From contig NC_088796.1 in assembly GCF_011386835.1 (NCBI RefSeq), positions 33,435,011-33,499,010 on the forward strand: DNA of 64,000 nucleotides. Reading direction: 5' to 3'. The translations under genes were made by a program, and so were the position numbers. The DNA is from Chrysemys picta bellii. Lineage: Eukaryota; Chordata; Testudines; Emydidae. Positions 37,301 through 50,375 of this stretch are shown in pieces. Position 1 is the stretch's first letter. Every line of letters begins with the position of its first letter. A model generated the notes under the pieces. That model was given only the letters and a program-made list of their open reading frames with translations. It made no database searches and had not been told where the DNA came from.

Positions 37301-39155
37301 CATAAAGAAAGTGCAACGACCTTGTTAGTGTTTGGCCTTTCTATCACACCCAGGTTCATTGTAAAACAGTCAACCATGAAAGTACTTTAAAAAGCTGTTT
37401 TTCTTTTTATATTTATAGCATGATTTTATAATACACCTTTCAAGTTTTAAAGAAGCTGGTACTGCTGTATATCTTCTTGGCAAATTCAACATGAATCACA
37501 CAAACTTTCTAATTTACAACTTTCAGAAATCTGAATGCTTTTCAATACTGGGGTTTTCAACTTTGCAATTTAATGACAATCCTGCCTTTGGCCTTTCCTG
37601 ACCTGTTGTGAAGTAAATCAGGCACACTAATGTGGGCTAACAAGTCTTTTTTCACACTGTTCGATCACCCTGCATCACTTTTCTCCACCGACACCGCCTC
37701 TCTCCCACTCTCTGTCTAGCCATCCTCCCTCAAAGCAAACAAAATGGTCACTGTAACCCCGCATTACTGCTCATTAGATCACAGGTTAGTCAAGTGGAAC
37801 TGCCTGAGGTTCCCAAAGGAGAGCTATACTTCAAAAATCTGTCCATGTCAAATGAAGAAAAAAACCCTGAGCATGGGGTCACCCAGATCAATGATCAAAA
37901 GAGACTAAGAATGGTTGGGGGGGAGGGGAGAAAGAGGGAGAAACCTTTTTTGTTTAAAAAAACACCAGCCTTCTGTATAATAAATCAGAATCCAAAGATA
38001 CTACGCATTTTCTTCCCCTTGACAACAAGATGCTACTTTCATTTTAACATGAAACAACTTGTTTTTGAGTAGACTGTTTTTAAGCGTTAAAACCGAGACT
38101 TCATGAAACCCAAGACTACACCCTTCACAAAATAAATACAGCCAAGACAGATAGCTACCACCACAGAGGGACAGCCTCTGAGAAATAATCCACATATTTG
38201 GTAATTAAACTAAAACCATACTTGAATTTTATTATGCTTCAAATTATTGGCAACATAGTAGCCCCCAAAGGGGAAAAAAATCATACAAAGTCACAATCAT
38301 CTGAACTGTACTTAACATTAGACGTAGCAATCACCAATGGCATTTGAAGATATTTGCAACTATTCCAGTAACCAGTTTTTTTGTTTTTAAATATAACAAT
38401 TCATTTTTTTCCCCAATTCCTTGGGGGGAAAAATGAAGTCCTTTTGTAGAGAAAAAAATATTCTAATCAGAAAACTGATCTAAGAGACTAAGACTGAAAT
38501 AAGAGATTAATTTTATCCACTTACTCAGATTTTTTTTTGAGAAATAGAACAGACCAAACAAAATGAAGTCTGTGCACAAAACTTTACATGCTAAGTAGCG
38601 AGAACTCCCCTTTCAATTCTTTTAAGGACTGGATAGTATGAACTTGCCCAATATTTTAGCTAAATTTGTTTTCCTATGTACTTGGCAGAGCAACTAAAGA
38701 AATAACAATTCATGTTTTATCAACTAAAACAAAGTTATCACTTGGCAAAATTACATACAACCTGAAAGGGATGAACCTAAATCAACTGGTTTAAATTGAA
38801 CCTTCAAGTGATTTTTAAAAAAAAAGGACCAACTGCACAATAACTGCCAAAGAAGCCTAACTGACAAAGTACTCCTACTACAGGAGTGGTGGCAGAGCAT
38901 CTCTTACCCTCGACAGCAGCAGAAGCTGTGAGGAGAGCCTTTGGCAACCCTCTCTACTCCCCAGTAGGAAAGGATGCAGCAAATCCCTCAATGCTCCTAT
39001 CCCAAAGGAAAATGTACATTTCTCCTGCTCCTCTCCCTCCCTCCCTGCTCAGCCAGAGCAAAGGGGTTGGAGTGGAAGAGGAAAGATACCTACCTTGGAA
39101 TCAAGTACCTTCCACTAGTCTGGTAAGTGACACTTGTATTCCAAATGTATTAGTG
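34321..39155. other. Unique AT-rich intronic sequence
   Basis: A long stretch with no recognised repeat or exon. A CA-rich patch lies near 37215-37250. 38880-39120 is slightly GC-richer and unassigned. Conserved non-coding elements could be present but cannot be judged from one genome. Confidence 0.4.
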
Positions 39156-39319
39156 CAGTGGAACCAAGTTACAGTGAAGCAAAACCTTCATTACAAGCAG
39201 TGAAGTTTCACTACAAAAAGAGTAGTGAAAGTCTCCTGAATTGCAGTGAAGCATTTCACATAGCTTCACTGTAACTGGAGTTTTTCTGGCATGGATCACA
39301 TAATAAGTTGGTTCCAGTA
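39156..39319. mobile_element. Tigger/pogo-like MITE
   Basis: Ends CAGTGGAACCAAGTTACAGT and (reverse) TACTGGAACCAACTTATT. An internal inverted pair gttacagtgaagc/gcttcactgtaac is also present. TA follows on the right (39320-39321). About 164 bp. Confidence 0.45.
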
Positions 39320-40204
39320 TAATTACTAAAAAGATACTACACTTTCTATAAAGTAACTGGACAAGTACTGGGTTATAAAACAATCCTGAATTGTCCCATC
39401 CATCTCCTGTCAATCTAAAGGATAGTTTTTTCCCATATCTATGATTCTATAATTTGTCTGAGACCCCTCTCAGAATTGAGTAGTAATCTTTTCTTTTCTG
39501 ACCCCTATTATCCTACTCTGTGTGTATGGGTGGGGAGGCGATTAGAATGAAAAGGAGGAATTTTATTAATATACTGAGGGCCTACTTCACCACTGCAGTT
39601 CTACACCAGTGTATCAGATCATCAATTTTTATAAATACCCCTACTTGTAATTTTACCATATATTAACTTTAGAAGGGCCTAAACTTATAAATATTGAAGT
39701 TACATAAGCCACTTGTATCTGGATTTGATACATGTTCCCAAACGTTCATGACATGTTTTCTGTGCCATGCAATTTCACTTTAGGACACACTCAGAACTTG
39801 AATAACTAAGGAAAACAAGGAATGTTTGCAAAACAGATGTTGATATACAAGTGAGCAAATTACTTCAACCAAAAGCACTTCTAAATTATGTTATGTTATT
39901 TTAGTGATAGTTTGTCTTAGGTAAAACTAAATATACATTATTACAAGTAATAATTTAAAGAAACATACTTGTTAGAAAAGCATATTGTATACGTTTGTAA
40001 GTAACAGTTTTAGACAACACACACTTAATTGGCCTTGATAGTATTTAAATCAGTCATTTCAGGACTGATAGTCATTTTTCAGCCCATAATCAACATATTT
40101 AATACAAACAGATCACAGCTTGTATTATGTCTGAAAAGTGATCATATGCCAAAAATCCTCATGTATTTTTACTTGTTTTCAAGTTTATTCAGAAGATCCT
40201 ACAC
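39320..40204. other. Unique intronic sequence
   Basis: Nothing recognised. Confidence 0.4.
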
Positions 40205-40255
40205 TAGGGTGACCAGATGTCCCGATTTTGTAGGGACAGTCCCGATATTTGGGGC

Positions 40256-40286
<31 letters not shown>

Positions 40287-40344
40287 GAGCTCCTATGTCC
40301 CACCCCCTGTCCTGATTTTTCACACTTGCTATCTGGTCACCCTA
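40205..40344. mobile_element. Short MITE with TAGGGTGACCAGAT ends
   Basis: Near-perfect terminal inverted repeats TAGGGTGACCAGAT bound 140 bp holding a 26-base T run (40256-40281). The flanks tcctacac and tctacact look like an 8-bp duplication with one base lost, which would suit a hAT origin. Confidence 0.7.
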
Positions 40345-42011
40345 TCTACACTAATCATTCTTTCCTATCTCAAATGTAAGCTATTTTTCGAATTTTATCA
40401 GCAGATGAAAGTGTACTGTTTAGTATCACACTGTAGTAACAAACTTTCAAAACATTTATTCTGAGGAAACATTTGTGCTTATAAAGATTCCAACATGACT
40501 AATTATATGCTACAGTATTAGCAAATCATCATTAAAATAATTTAATTATATTCATAACTCTGCTTCTTGTCTTATAAAGAAGATTGTTCCCAGATGCTAG
40601 ACAGCTGATAATTCACATTTCTTTCAGGGTGTATGTCTGTGTCTGCTACTGAATCACTATTCACTGTAGGAGATGGGAGAATGATTTCCTATTTCTCTAT
40701 GAGAGTGCAATTATACACTAGATAGATAAAGTTTCAGAAGAAATAATGGATAAACACTGCCCTCAACCTCACCTTCAACACAACTATTCAGTACAGTCCA
40801 ATTATTTACATTACACCAAAAATGAAATTTAGTTGGGACAAGACTACAAAACCTCTGAACAGTAAAAACACCCATCACACGTATAATTGCGTACATAAGC
40901 ATTCTTTAAACTGTTAATACTCGTAAAGGTGCCAGACTGACAGTTTTAGTTACTCAAGTACTTTATTTAGCCACAGAAAAGGTACAGCCAAAGTAGCCAA
41001 AAAAGGTTCTGCATATAACTGCACGAATATAACTCAACTCTACCTTGAAGGACCAATATTACATAGGAAAGGACAATTTAGCCTTCATGTTCAATTATTC
41101 CTTGGGCTCTCTCTGGAGGCTGCCAATTAGGATGCTGCTTTGATGTGTTTGTGGATGTCTGAATACTAGGAATTGAGCTGAGAGTACAAAACTCATTTCA
41201 CACGTGGAATTGAATACCAGAAGGTAGTAGTGACTTGGTCATGACTAACCTCAGGTAAATTCAGACAAATGAGTAGCCAGTCAAAATTGAATATGAAAGC
41301 ATACTGAGAAAAAAGTTTAGCTTCACAAAATGATCATTTAGCCTCTTCTGAAATGAAGAGTTTCTCACTATATAATTCCACTTTTCTTTTACCAATATCC
41401 TGTCAAAATGCTAAATAAATTGTGCTATCTTCCACTTTTTGAACTGGAAGATAGTTAGGTATTAAGTTCTATCATTTATGAAGCAATACTACAGTTGATG
41501 TTTACATTCTTGCATTCAGAGTTCATTCTACTAAAAATAGAGAGAAAACTTCTGAAAGTAGAGACTATTCCTAGAGAACTTTTTGCTCATGCAATTTAGA
41601 GTGAAAATAATTATGCAATAATTGCAACCAAAGAAAAAAGTGTCACCCAACACAGAAGTCACATTAGGCAATACATCTGAATGGAAACTGATAGAAATCA
41701 TTACATATTCTAACAAACAATATTAAACCTGTCTTCACACTGCTTATCTGCTTCTATAGGGCAGAGACCTCCTCATAACTTTTCCTCTTGGAGATAACTC
41801 ATCTCATTTATTACTTCATATTTTTCAATTTTTAATTGGCCCAAGAGATTTTTTTAATTGCTTTATGATTCTTTAGAAAGCAATTATATATCCACTAGTA
41901 TGTCCCACTTCACATTACAATACTTGCTTATTCTGAAGCTAAGTATGTCATCTCCTATACAAGTTAGTTGTCTCACACAGTAATTTTTGAGCACTCAAAT
42001 TCCCCTCAGCT
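40345..42011. other. Unique AT-rich intronic sequence
   Basis: Nothing recognised. Confidence 0.45.
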
Positions 42012-42236
42012 TTATAGATTCACAAATTTTTAAGCCAGAAGGGTCCAGTGTGATCATCTAGTCTGACTTCTTGCATAAAACAGGCCGGTAATTTTCACCC
42101 TATAATTCCTCCATCAAGCACAATCGCTTGTGGTTGACCCAGACCATCTTTTAGACAGACATTCAATCTTGATTTAAAATTTTCAATATTTCTCTATTCT
42201 GCTTGTGACTTCCTGCTGTGAGGAGTTCTGGAGCTA
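42012..42236 (-). mobile_element. CR1 LINE 3' end, antisense
   Basis: Complement of a CR1 3' UTR: agccagaagggtccagtgtg, gatcatctagtctgacttct and caatcttgatttaaaa. The 3' end is at the left. Confidence 0.75.
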
Positions 42237-45200
42237 AAACATGAACACTAATCATTTAATAGAAGATCCATTTACAGAACACCTTTATCTTATGATAGAG
42301 TCAAAGATTTTTTTTTTTATGATACCATTCAAAAGGTTCTCCAGTCAGGTTCAAATTTCATATGTTCAGCCTTCTTATTCACTGTCATCTATAGTCACCA
42401 TTTCTACCCTTCAGATGACAATTTCTTTTGCTTGGCAAGCAAGACAGCCAGGGAAGGAGGAGAGAGAGCCTACCTTTTCATTACTAATTCTTTTAGCATA
42501 TTCTCACAGTCTTCTGTAATTCTGCTGATTTAATCTTTTTCCATTTATATTTATCCCAGTTTAGTTGCTATAAACTGTTTCCCTAAACTAGCTGTACAGA
42601 AGCATGTGAATAAGATTCTGATTTGCATACAGAAGGAAAGACTCCTAAATATGCTACTGCATATATATATATAGAAAAGATGCATTTGCAAACAATGAAC
42701 CATGTTTTCATAATCACACTAAGTAACTTTGGAAGGATGTATTTATCAGTGTTTTTCAGGATTTCCTTCAAAGCATGCACGTTTGTAACGCTATGCCTAA
42801 AAGTTGTTTCCTTTGCTCGTCATAGTTCACCTTTGCTGTGAGCACTAGTCTGATTTTTTTTTCCAAATTTAAATATAGCTGTTCAGTGTTACATAGCAGA
42901 TTTAATGGGCAGCTCTTCAGTTTCTGTATCTAAGTTATTGTATAGTTTCAGCTCTCTAGCTCTGTCTATTGCACATTACAAACAACTTTTGGAAGCATTC
43001 TAAAAACTGTTTCTTCACCGATCTTTAGGAAGGCCATTGTAATTCATTGTCTCCAGGAACTTTCCTTCAATTCAGACTGTTGAAGACCTTTATTTCTTCA
43101 TCGGGAATTTATTCTTCAGAAGTTTTTGTTTGTTTGTTTGACTAAGATTGTACAGAAGTATTGAACAATTATTAGTAAGTTGCATTACTTACCTAATCAG
43201 TGCCAGCAATTCTAATGTCATCTTTGGATCTAATGAAACTAGATCTAGGATTTTATTTTCAGGAGGTTTGTTTATTTCTGAAGACTAATCAGAATGGAAA
43301 CAGATTTGAAGTAGGCTCATGTTAACTGCCTGGATTTTTTATGTCACTTTCTTATGAAGAGGTTTTGCATAGCTCAGTGTCTAATATTAACTAGAAAGAG
43401 CTGAAATAAGTTCATTTCTCTGTTCTTCCTTAGCAACATTCTGGTTTCTTTTAACATCGTATTAATTTTCTCTTTTCTCTTTATTACTGCTTCCTTCAAT
43501 ATGCTCTTGATGAAGATAAGGGTTAAACATCCAAATTCTTCATATTAATGTAATGGTTGGGAACGTTTTTCCAAGATTTGAAATTTTGCATTTTGTTTGA
43601 GATCTTCAAAAAGTTACTTATGTTCTGTAGCATTAAGGTATGTCTTCACTGCACAGTTAATCTTAGCTCCTACCTGGATTTTAGCCTTAGCTCCCCCTAC
43701 TATCCACATAAATAAAAGTTTCTGACCTGGGTTTCAAGGTACTTTAAAGTTCAGACTAGCTTATCCAGCTGAGGGTGAGAGTGAAAATTGGACTCCATTT
43801 TAACTTGGGCCGGAACCTGTCTACTTTTCATTGAGAACCAGATTAAAATCACTCATATTGATCGTGCTCCAATGCCCTTCTAACCATTGCCCATGAAGGA
43901 CTGACAAGTTCTCCTGCAAATGACTGGGGAAAATCCTAGAGTACTGCTTCACAAAGAAGCGTAAGATATACTACAGACATACACACAAGTACAGAAACAG
44001 CAAGAACACAGTAATGTGAATAGGGCTTTGCACTGGAGATGCTCACACCCGGGCCAGGCAAGTCAGGGTGTTCAGACCCAAGTGCCAATCACTTAGGCTT
44101 TCTCTACTGCACAGTTAATCCAAGCGTTCTTCTCTAACCAACTTCCTATTTATTCTTCTTCTAACTATGCAATGATTGTGGCAAGCAGTCCACCTACTTA
44201 AAACATACAATTGATACTGGGCTCATACCAGTCATTGGGAAGACCATTTTCTCCTCTGAGTGGAGCTAGAAGTTTCTCTTCTTGATGAAACTGCACAATA
44301 CTGTACGCTGTTTCATTTCCCTACATCTGTCCAAGGCTGTATCCATCAACTTTCTAGATGCTTTGTAAGGCCCAACTTTTTGACCAGTAATTTAGGGACC
44401 TGGTGGGGGGTTGTTTGCTTTGAGAATTATATCTGCTAGTACAGTGTTTACTTATTCATTCAAATGAGTATCTAGTACTTCTGTCCACCAGGTCCTTTAT
44501 ACTGATTCCCATCATTTCAATATCTGGTCACCTCATACATATTTAAAAATGATTTAAAAACTCCTCCTTTCTAACAGCTATAAATAAGTGCTTCATTTGA
44601 ATTAAAGGGGGGGAGGGGAGAGCGAGGTCAAAGTAGTGAGTTTAGCACTAGTTTTGAATGTGGTGAAGTTAGTATTTACAATTTTTCTAGAAAAGAGTTT
44701 GATACCACAGGTCCCTTTTTCTGTGACAGTTGTATCTTCTATTCATAAGCATCACCCTTTTGACTCACTACTTCACTGTTCCAGCAGAGGTCATGATTGC
44801 AGAGGTAAAGGTCATTTCTCGGGCACAACAGCTGTAGCCATCTCCAGAGTGGGCTCTGAATACCAGGATTGGCACCCTGAACTGGACTAAATATTTGTAA
44901 TAATCAAGACTGGAGCCATGACCAGGTGTGCATCCAACAAAACAGGGGCTCAGTAGTCCGGTCATTTGCTGTATCTATTGAGCCATAGCAGTGAGTAGTC
45001 TCTGGGCACCTGATGCAGTGAATCAACGTCACACTTCTAGGTGGATACCTTTCCCACACCAGGAAAAGCTTATAGAGAACGGAGTTCTGTAAAGTGCTTT
45101 CCTCAGTCTTGCCTGAATTCAGCCTTAGGACCTTTGCTAGGCAAACTGACAATGCAGCTCTGCGCAGTGTAAAACCACTTCACCTTCTGCATACAATGCT

Positions 45201-46213
45201 TCAGTTTTCATCCTGCTTTGTTCTTTATGTCAGCTACTGCTGGAGAATCATTTGCTCAAATTACAGTTTAGCCCATCATTTCCTTATAACATTCTAGCAG
45301 AGCAGAATGGCGGTCACATCTGCATGCAGCTAATGCTGTATTTTCTCTCGAGTTTAATTTCCTAAGGTCAAGCTGCTGTTCAAAGCAACTCTCCGCCCTT
45401 TTGTTTATGGTCATTCTCACTTGATGATCAGTTGATAGGACTTCTACTGAAAAACTGATTTTCTTCCCACTACTAGAGAGAGAGGCACACCTCTACAGAA
45501 AGATGAATTGGTAGCGAAAGAAGCTGAAGACACGGCCCTGCACTGCATAACAAACAAGTCCTGGAGTTCAGCCTGTCCCATGTGACTAGCTCAAATAGTA
45601 AAATCACCAGGCAGAGTGCCAACTTCTAGCTATTAACTTTCTTGTGACACAAAGATCTGCCAAAGATTTTGAGTGAAACCAGCACACTCTACTGGGATAG
45701 GGAGTTTGCTTGAAAAGACACCTGAGACGTCCAGATGGCATTGCTTACAGGGAAATTATCTGTGGGTATAGTTCGGGGGGGGAGGGAGGAGGAATTGGCA
45801 GCCTAATGGCTGGTTCTTACCTTAGTGGAGTGCCTTTTCACAGAATGAGAGCCAACTGCTGCTTCTCTGCCAGCAGAAAGTTGTATTTAATATTACACAC
45901 TGTAGAGATACCGAACAACCTAAAAATATTTTCTCATTTAAGATAATAGCACAGTCCTTTATATAAATATGGAAGCATTTTTTTCATATATGCTCTCAAA
46001 AACGTTGTTTGAAACTCAGACATTTCTAATCATGCTATTATAATTCCTGAAGTATTAGTTTAAAATAGAGTCTTTCTTCTGAGTTTCAAATAGCTATTGG
46101 TGGTATGTAGTGAGCTGATAATGAGGTTTAATTTTATTCTTTTTTGGATATACAACACCTTCTCACAATTTTTCATGCAACTCTGCAACTGATATCTTTA
46201 AAAAAAAAAAAAA
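42237..46213. other. Mostly unique intronic sequence
   Basis: No exon recognised. At about 43636 aggtatgtcttcactgcaca resembles a Harbinger-type MITE start, and a similar ctactgcacagttaatcc recurs at about 44106. No complete element could be delimited. 44590-45900 is GC-richer and may contain decayed repeats. Confidence 0.35.
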
Positions 46214-46565
46214 GGTTACTAATCTTTCTGTAACTGTTTTTTGAGATTTGTGCTCATGTCCATTCCAATGTAGGTGTGCATGCATGTGCACGGTCACCAG
46301 AAGTTTTTCCTTGAGTGGTATCCGTCGGGTCAGCTCTGCGCCCCTTGGAGTGGTGCCCTCATGGCGCAGTATATAGAAACCTGCCAACCCGCGGCGCCCT
46401 CAGTTCCTTCTTGCTTGCAATTCCAACAAGGGGGTAGGAGGATGGGTTTTGGAATGGGCATGAGCAACCTCTCGAAAAACAACAGTTACAGAAAGGATAG
46501 TAACCATTTTTTTCTTCGAGTGCTTGCTCATGTCCCTTCCAGCGTAGGTGACTATCAAGCAGTTA
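46214..46565. repeat. DIRS left terminal repeat and internal complementary region
   Basis: ggttactaatctttctgtaa at the edge is answered by ttacagaaaggatagtaacc near 46485-46505. cttcgagtgcttgctcatgt follows, matching the inverted right terminus. This is the rolling-template arrangement that DIRS elements need for full-length copying. Confidence 0.7.
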
Positions 46566-46770
46566 CCCTAGTGGATGGTTCGGAGTTCATTTGCATGCTG
46601 ATTGAAGCACTGGTTTGCCGAAACCCGCATCATCTTTGGCTTGTTGATTGATGGCATACTGTGAAGCGAATGTGTGGACCAATGACCAAGTTGCCACTCT
46701 GCCAATGTCCTGGATCAGGACTTGTACCACAAATGCCACTGATGAAGCCTGTCCTTGGGTGTACCCTCAA
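46560..46770 (-). pseudogene. Tyrosine recombinase C-terminal fragment (DIRS)
   Basis: The minus-strand translation includes [17 protein letters not shown]. It aligns with the corresponding stretch AQVPIQEIYRAATWSLV of the DIRS copy at 53.7 kb, just ahead of the catalytic tyrosine. The frame is short and damaged, and the rest of the gene is deleted. Confidence 0.6.
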
Positions 46771-46777
46771 AAGGTCT

Positions 46778-47787
46778 TAAAGAAGTATGGGCTGGATGAA
46801 TGGACTGTAAGGTGGATAGAAAGCTGGCTAGATCGTCGGGCTCAACGGGTAGTGATCAATGGCTCCATGTCTAGTTGGCAGCCGGTTTCAAGTGGAGTGC
46901 CCCAAGGGTCGGTCCTGGGGCCGGTTTTGTTTAATATCTTTATTAATGATCTGGAGGATGGTGTGGACTGCACTCTCAGCAAGTTTGCAGATGACACTAA
47001 ACTAGGAGGCGTGGTAGATACACTAGAGGGTAGGGATCGGATACAGAGGGACCTAGACAAATTAGAGGATTGGGCAGAAAAAAACCTGATGAGGTTCAAC
47101 AAGGACAAGTGCAGAGTCCTGCACTTAGGACGGAAGAATCCCATGCACTGCTACAGACTAGGGACCGAATGGCTAGGTAGCAGTTCTGCTGAAAAGGACC
47201 TAGGGGTCACAGTGGACGAGAAGCTGGATATGAGTCAACAGTGTGCTCTTGTTGCCAAGAAGGCTAACGGCATTTTGGGCTGTATAAGTAGGGGCATTGC
47301 CAGCAGATCGAGGAACGTGATCGTTCCCCTTTATTCGACATTGGTGATGCCTCATCTGGAATACTGTGTCCAGTTTTGGGCCCCACACTACAAGAAGGAT
47401 GTGGAAAAATTGGAAAGAGTCCAGCGGAGGGCAACAAAAATGATTAGGGGTCTGGAGCACATGACTTATGAGGAGAGGCTGAGAGAACTGGGATTGTTTA
47501 GTCTCCAGAAGAGAAGAATGAGGGGGGATTTGATAGCAGCCTTCAACTACCTGAAGGGGGGTTCCAAAGAGGATGGAGCTCGGCTGTTCTCAGTGGTGGC
47601 AGATGACAGAACAAGGAGCAATGGTCTCAAGTTGCGGTGGGGGAGGTCCAGGTTGGATATCAGGAAAAACTATTTCACTAGGAGGGTGGTGAAACACTGG
47701 AATGCGTTACCTAGGGAGGTGGTGGAGTCTCCTTCCTTGGAGGTTTTTAAGGCCTGGCTTGACAAAGCCCTGGCTGGGATGATTTAG
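46778..47787 (+). pseudogene. CR1 reverse transcriptase, C-terminal half
   Basis: About 336 codons of uninterrupted CR1 ORF2 C-terminus. Visible landmarks in order are [37 protein letters not shown], the catalytic FADD box (46984-46995), the [15 protein letters not shown] region, the [20 protein letters not shown] thumb/connection region, and the closing [20 protein letters not shown]. It stops at TAG 47785-47787. The endonuclease and the N-terminal RT fingers are absent through 5' truncation, so it is not a functional gene. The open frame extends upstream into DIRS sequence only by chance. Confidence 0.9.
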
Positions 47788-47873
47788 CTGGGAATTGGTC
47801 CTGCTTTGAGCAGGGGGTTGGACTAGATGACCTCTTGAGGTCCCTTCCAACTCTGATATTCTATGATTCTATG
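46778..47873 (+). mobile_element. Young 5'-truncated CR1 LINE
   Basis: Inserted into the DIRS element with a 7-bp target duplication AAGGTCT (46771-46777 and 47874-47880). It ends in the CR1 3' UTR (ggttggactagatgacctct, ctgatattctatgattctat). The coding part is fully open, so this copy is much younger than the other CR1 fragments in the window. Confidence 0.88.
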
Positions 47874-47880
47874 AAGGTCT

Positions 47881-49665
47881 GCTTTAGGTCTGATGTATGT
47901 CTCGAGAGGGCAGACATTTGAGCCAACGCGCAGTGGGGTGGAGGGCATCTATTCTGCCTCCTACTGAAGTCCTGTCTTTGTCGCTGTTGTGGAGGGTAGA
48001 ACCGGCCCATTGGTTGTGGTTTATAATGCTTCCTTGTGAGGGCTGGCATGTGAAGGCCTAAGGACTTCAAAGTAGCACTTGAGTCTTTTAGACTATGAAG
48101 TTTTTAGTCCGTTTCCTCCAAGAAAAGGGAGCCCTCCTCAAATGGTAGGTCCTGAATGGTCTGTTGGACCTTATATGGGAGTCACAAGGCCTGTAGCCAG
48201 GAACACCATCTCATAACGACCACTGAGGCCAAGGAAAGGGCAGCGGCATCTGCCACGTCCAGAGCCACTTGGAGGGATGCCTTGATCAGTCCTCAACTGA
48301 GACTGAGAACTCATCCCTGGATTCCAGAGGTAGGAGCTCCTTCAATTTCTCCATGGCTGACAGGAAGATGGGCCTGATTGTTAGCTATTCTCACCTAGAT
48401 GCCCCCAGCCCCATCTAATATATCTTTCTGCCAAATAAATCCAATGTTTTGGCATCCTTGGCTTACAGGGACAGCCCCTGCTGTTCTTGTCTCTCCCTCT
48501 CATTTGCTGCTGAGATGACCAGTGAGTCTGGTGGTGGATGAGTATATAGGAACTCAATCCTTGGGAAGAATGAAATATTTTCGCTCCATACCCTTATCCG
48601 TTGGCTGGAGAGATGCAAGAGTTTGCCAGAGAGCCTTAAGTGGCTGTAGAATAGCGTCATTTAGGGGCAAAGCTACCTATGACAGTCCTCAGGGTGCCAA
48701 TATGTCCACCAGGGAGTGAGAGGACTCAGCAATCTCTTCTGCTTGTACACCCAGATTTTGGGCCACCCTGCGCAGAAGCTCCTAATGTGTCCTGTAGTCG
48801 TCCTGAGTGGACGCCATGGTGGTTCCCACCACTGCTTCACCCAGGGAGGAAGACAACAAGGCTTGCATCAACAGTGGCCCATGTACCGCCTCTTCTGAAG
48901 GTGGGTCCTATGAGGGGGTATCCCATCACTCAGCACTGATCTTGGCCGAAGAACTGACCCCCATTCTGACGTAGATGGCAGGGAAGCTTGTCCTTCTGAA
49001 GGCCCTGAATATAAACGTCTCAGCTGGGGTCCTGGAAACTGTTGGCGCACCCAAGAGTTCCACATTGGCCATTGCATTGGCATCTGGTTTTGGCGCCATC
49101 TCCTGTACCTTGTCCAGTGCTCGGTGCCTGTAGGTAGATCGGAGTCCACTCCTCTGTGAAGTGTACGATTCAGCTTCTGAATCTCATTCAGGAGAATCAC
49201 TCCTGGGCGACCACGGCAGCACGGTGCCAATCAGTGCCAGCAAGCAGTGCCCCGATGAGGGAAGAGCAGTGCCACTGCATCATTGTTTCTTCTTTGGCAC
49301 CGACGATGATGAGCGGTGCTAAGGAGTTGGTGCCAGGGTTCTCTTCTTGTGCACTTGGGAAGAATGATGAAACTGGGAATCCTTTGCATTCGTTGCAGAG
49401 TCTTTTCTCAGTGCCAGGGAGGTGGAGCACTGCTGTGCCTCTCTCAGCAATGCCAGGGCATGCCTGACCAACACCGAGGTGGTTGGTGCCACATCCCCTT
49501 GCAGCTCCAAGTGGGGGATGAAGTGCCGCCTCCATCAGGAGGAAGTTTAGCCTATTGTCCCTCTCCTTCTTGGTCCTAGGGCTAAAGTTCTTACAGATAT
49601 GGCACTGTTCCTGCACATGTGTTTCTCCGAGGCACTTGAGGCAACTATCATGCAGCGTCACTCAC
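47881..49665 (-). pseudogene. DIRS gag-like pseudogene
   Basis: Minus-strand frames 49197-49661, 48868-49230 and 47861-48070 belong to one broken reading. Near its N-terminal part is a cysteine/histidine cluster (HDSCLKCLGETHVQ then CHICKNFSP, and a TKKERD motif) typical of the first protein of these elements. The C-terminal part contains ALDVADAAA-like and KDSSATLKSLGLH-like segments. Frameshifts and stops separate the pieces. Related gag proteins package element RNA; this copy cannot encode one. Confidence 0.6.
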
Positions 49666-49889
49666 CGGCATTGGTTTCTGACATGCCGCACGTTGTTTGA
49701 AGCCCTGGGATCGAGGCATGCCCTGGAGTCCAGGGCCGGCTAGCCCGCAGGGAACCTACTACTATACTAACTACTTAACTGATGCTCTAGCTATTATTTA
49801 ATATAATAACTATGTACAATTTTATTTACAGAAGTCCACTGAGAAGAACAATTGCAAGTGCAAGAGACCAGCAATGTTTCAGTGACCAT

Positions 49890-50086
49890 CATGAGCGATA
49901 AGAAGGAACTAAGCAGGCAGCATGTCGGCAGGTTCCTATATACCGCACTATGAGGGCACCACTCCAAAGGGTGCAGGAACCAACCTGAACGGTACCACCG
50001 AGGGAAAAAACTTTCAGGCATGGTGAACACATGCGTGTGCACACCTACATTGGAATGGACATGAGCAAGCACTCAAATAAGAATAA
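49890..50086. repeat. DIRS right inverted terminal repeat
   Basis: Read on the minus strand: gtgcttgctcatgtccattc, then gtggtgccctcat and a ggtatataggaacctgcc segment. All are shared with 46240-46390 in inverted orientation. The outermost bases are eroded. Confidence 0.7.
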
Positions 50087-50375
50087 AATGCCACTTTTGC
50101 ATCATTTGAAAGTTTACTCAGAAAGGCTCTTTCAGACTGTTCACATAATAGAAACTCCACTCTATGTAAAAAAAAATAAATCAAATCAAAGGTTCTACCA
50201 TTCTGCATAAAGGGAATTTAAACCTCTTGAAACCTTCAGTGATTTACAATTGGCATTATTGGTCAACAGTTTATCTAAATGCATTGCATTTCAGATAACT
50301 AAGGAACTGACCCAAATGTTTATATGCTCCATTACTTCATATTTTCTACCATGACATATCTTTGGGTTTGGTAAC
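50087..50375. other. Unique spacer
   Basis: AT-rich; nothing recognised. Confidence 0.4.

Larger units (their letters stand above)
46214..50086 (-). mobile_element. DIRS-type element, internally deleted, with nested CR1
   Basis: Coding strand is minus. Inverted terminal repeats are present: the left end (gctcatgtccattccaatgt at about 46251) recurs inverted at the right end (about 50040-50070). Next to the left end, 46470-46565 is an internal complementary region joining segments complementary to both termini, which is the DIRS hallmark. Gag-like sequence (47.9-49.7 kb) is followed directly by the C-terminal recombinase segment (46.56-46.77 kb), so the reverse transcriptase/RNase H region is missing. 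A CR1 copy sits at the junction. No target duplication is expected for DIRS elements. Confidence 0.78.

Noticed and set aside
46648..46777. Upstream extension of the CR1 open frame
   Set aside because: This part is DIRS sequence before the 7-bp duplication; the joined frame is accidental.
49728..49745. ccagggccggct as a start of another hAT element
   Set aside because: Only the first dozen bases match the 6.85-kb terminus and the sequence continues as DIRS.
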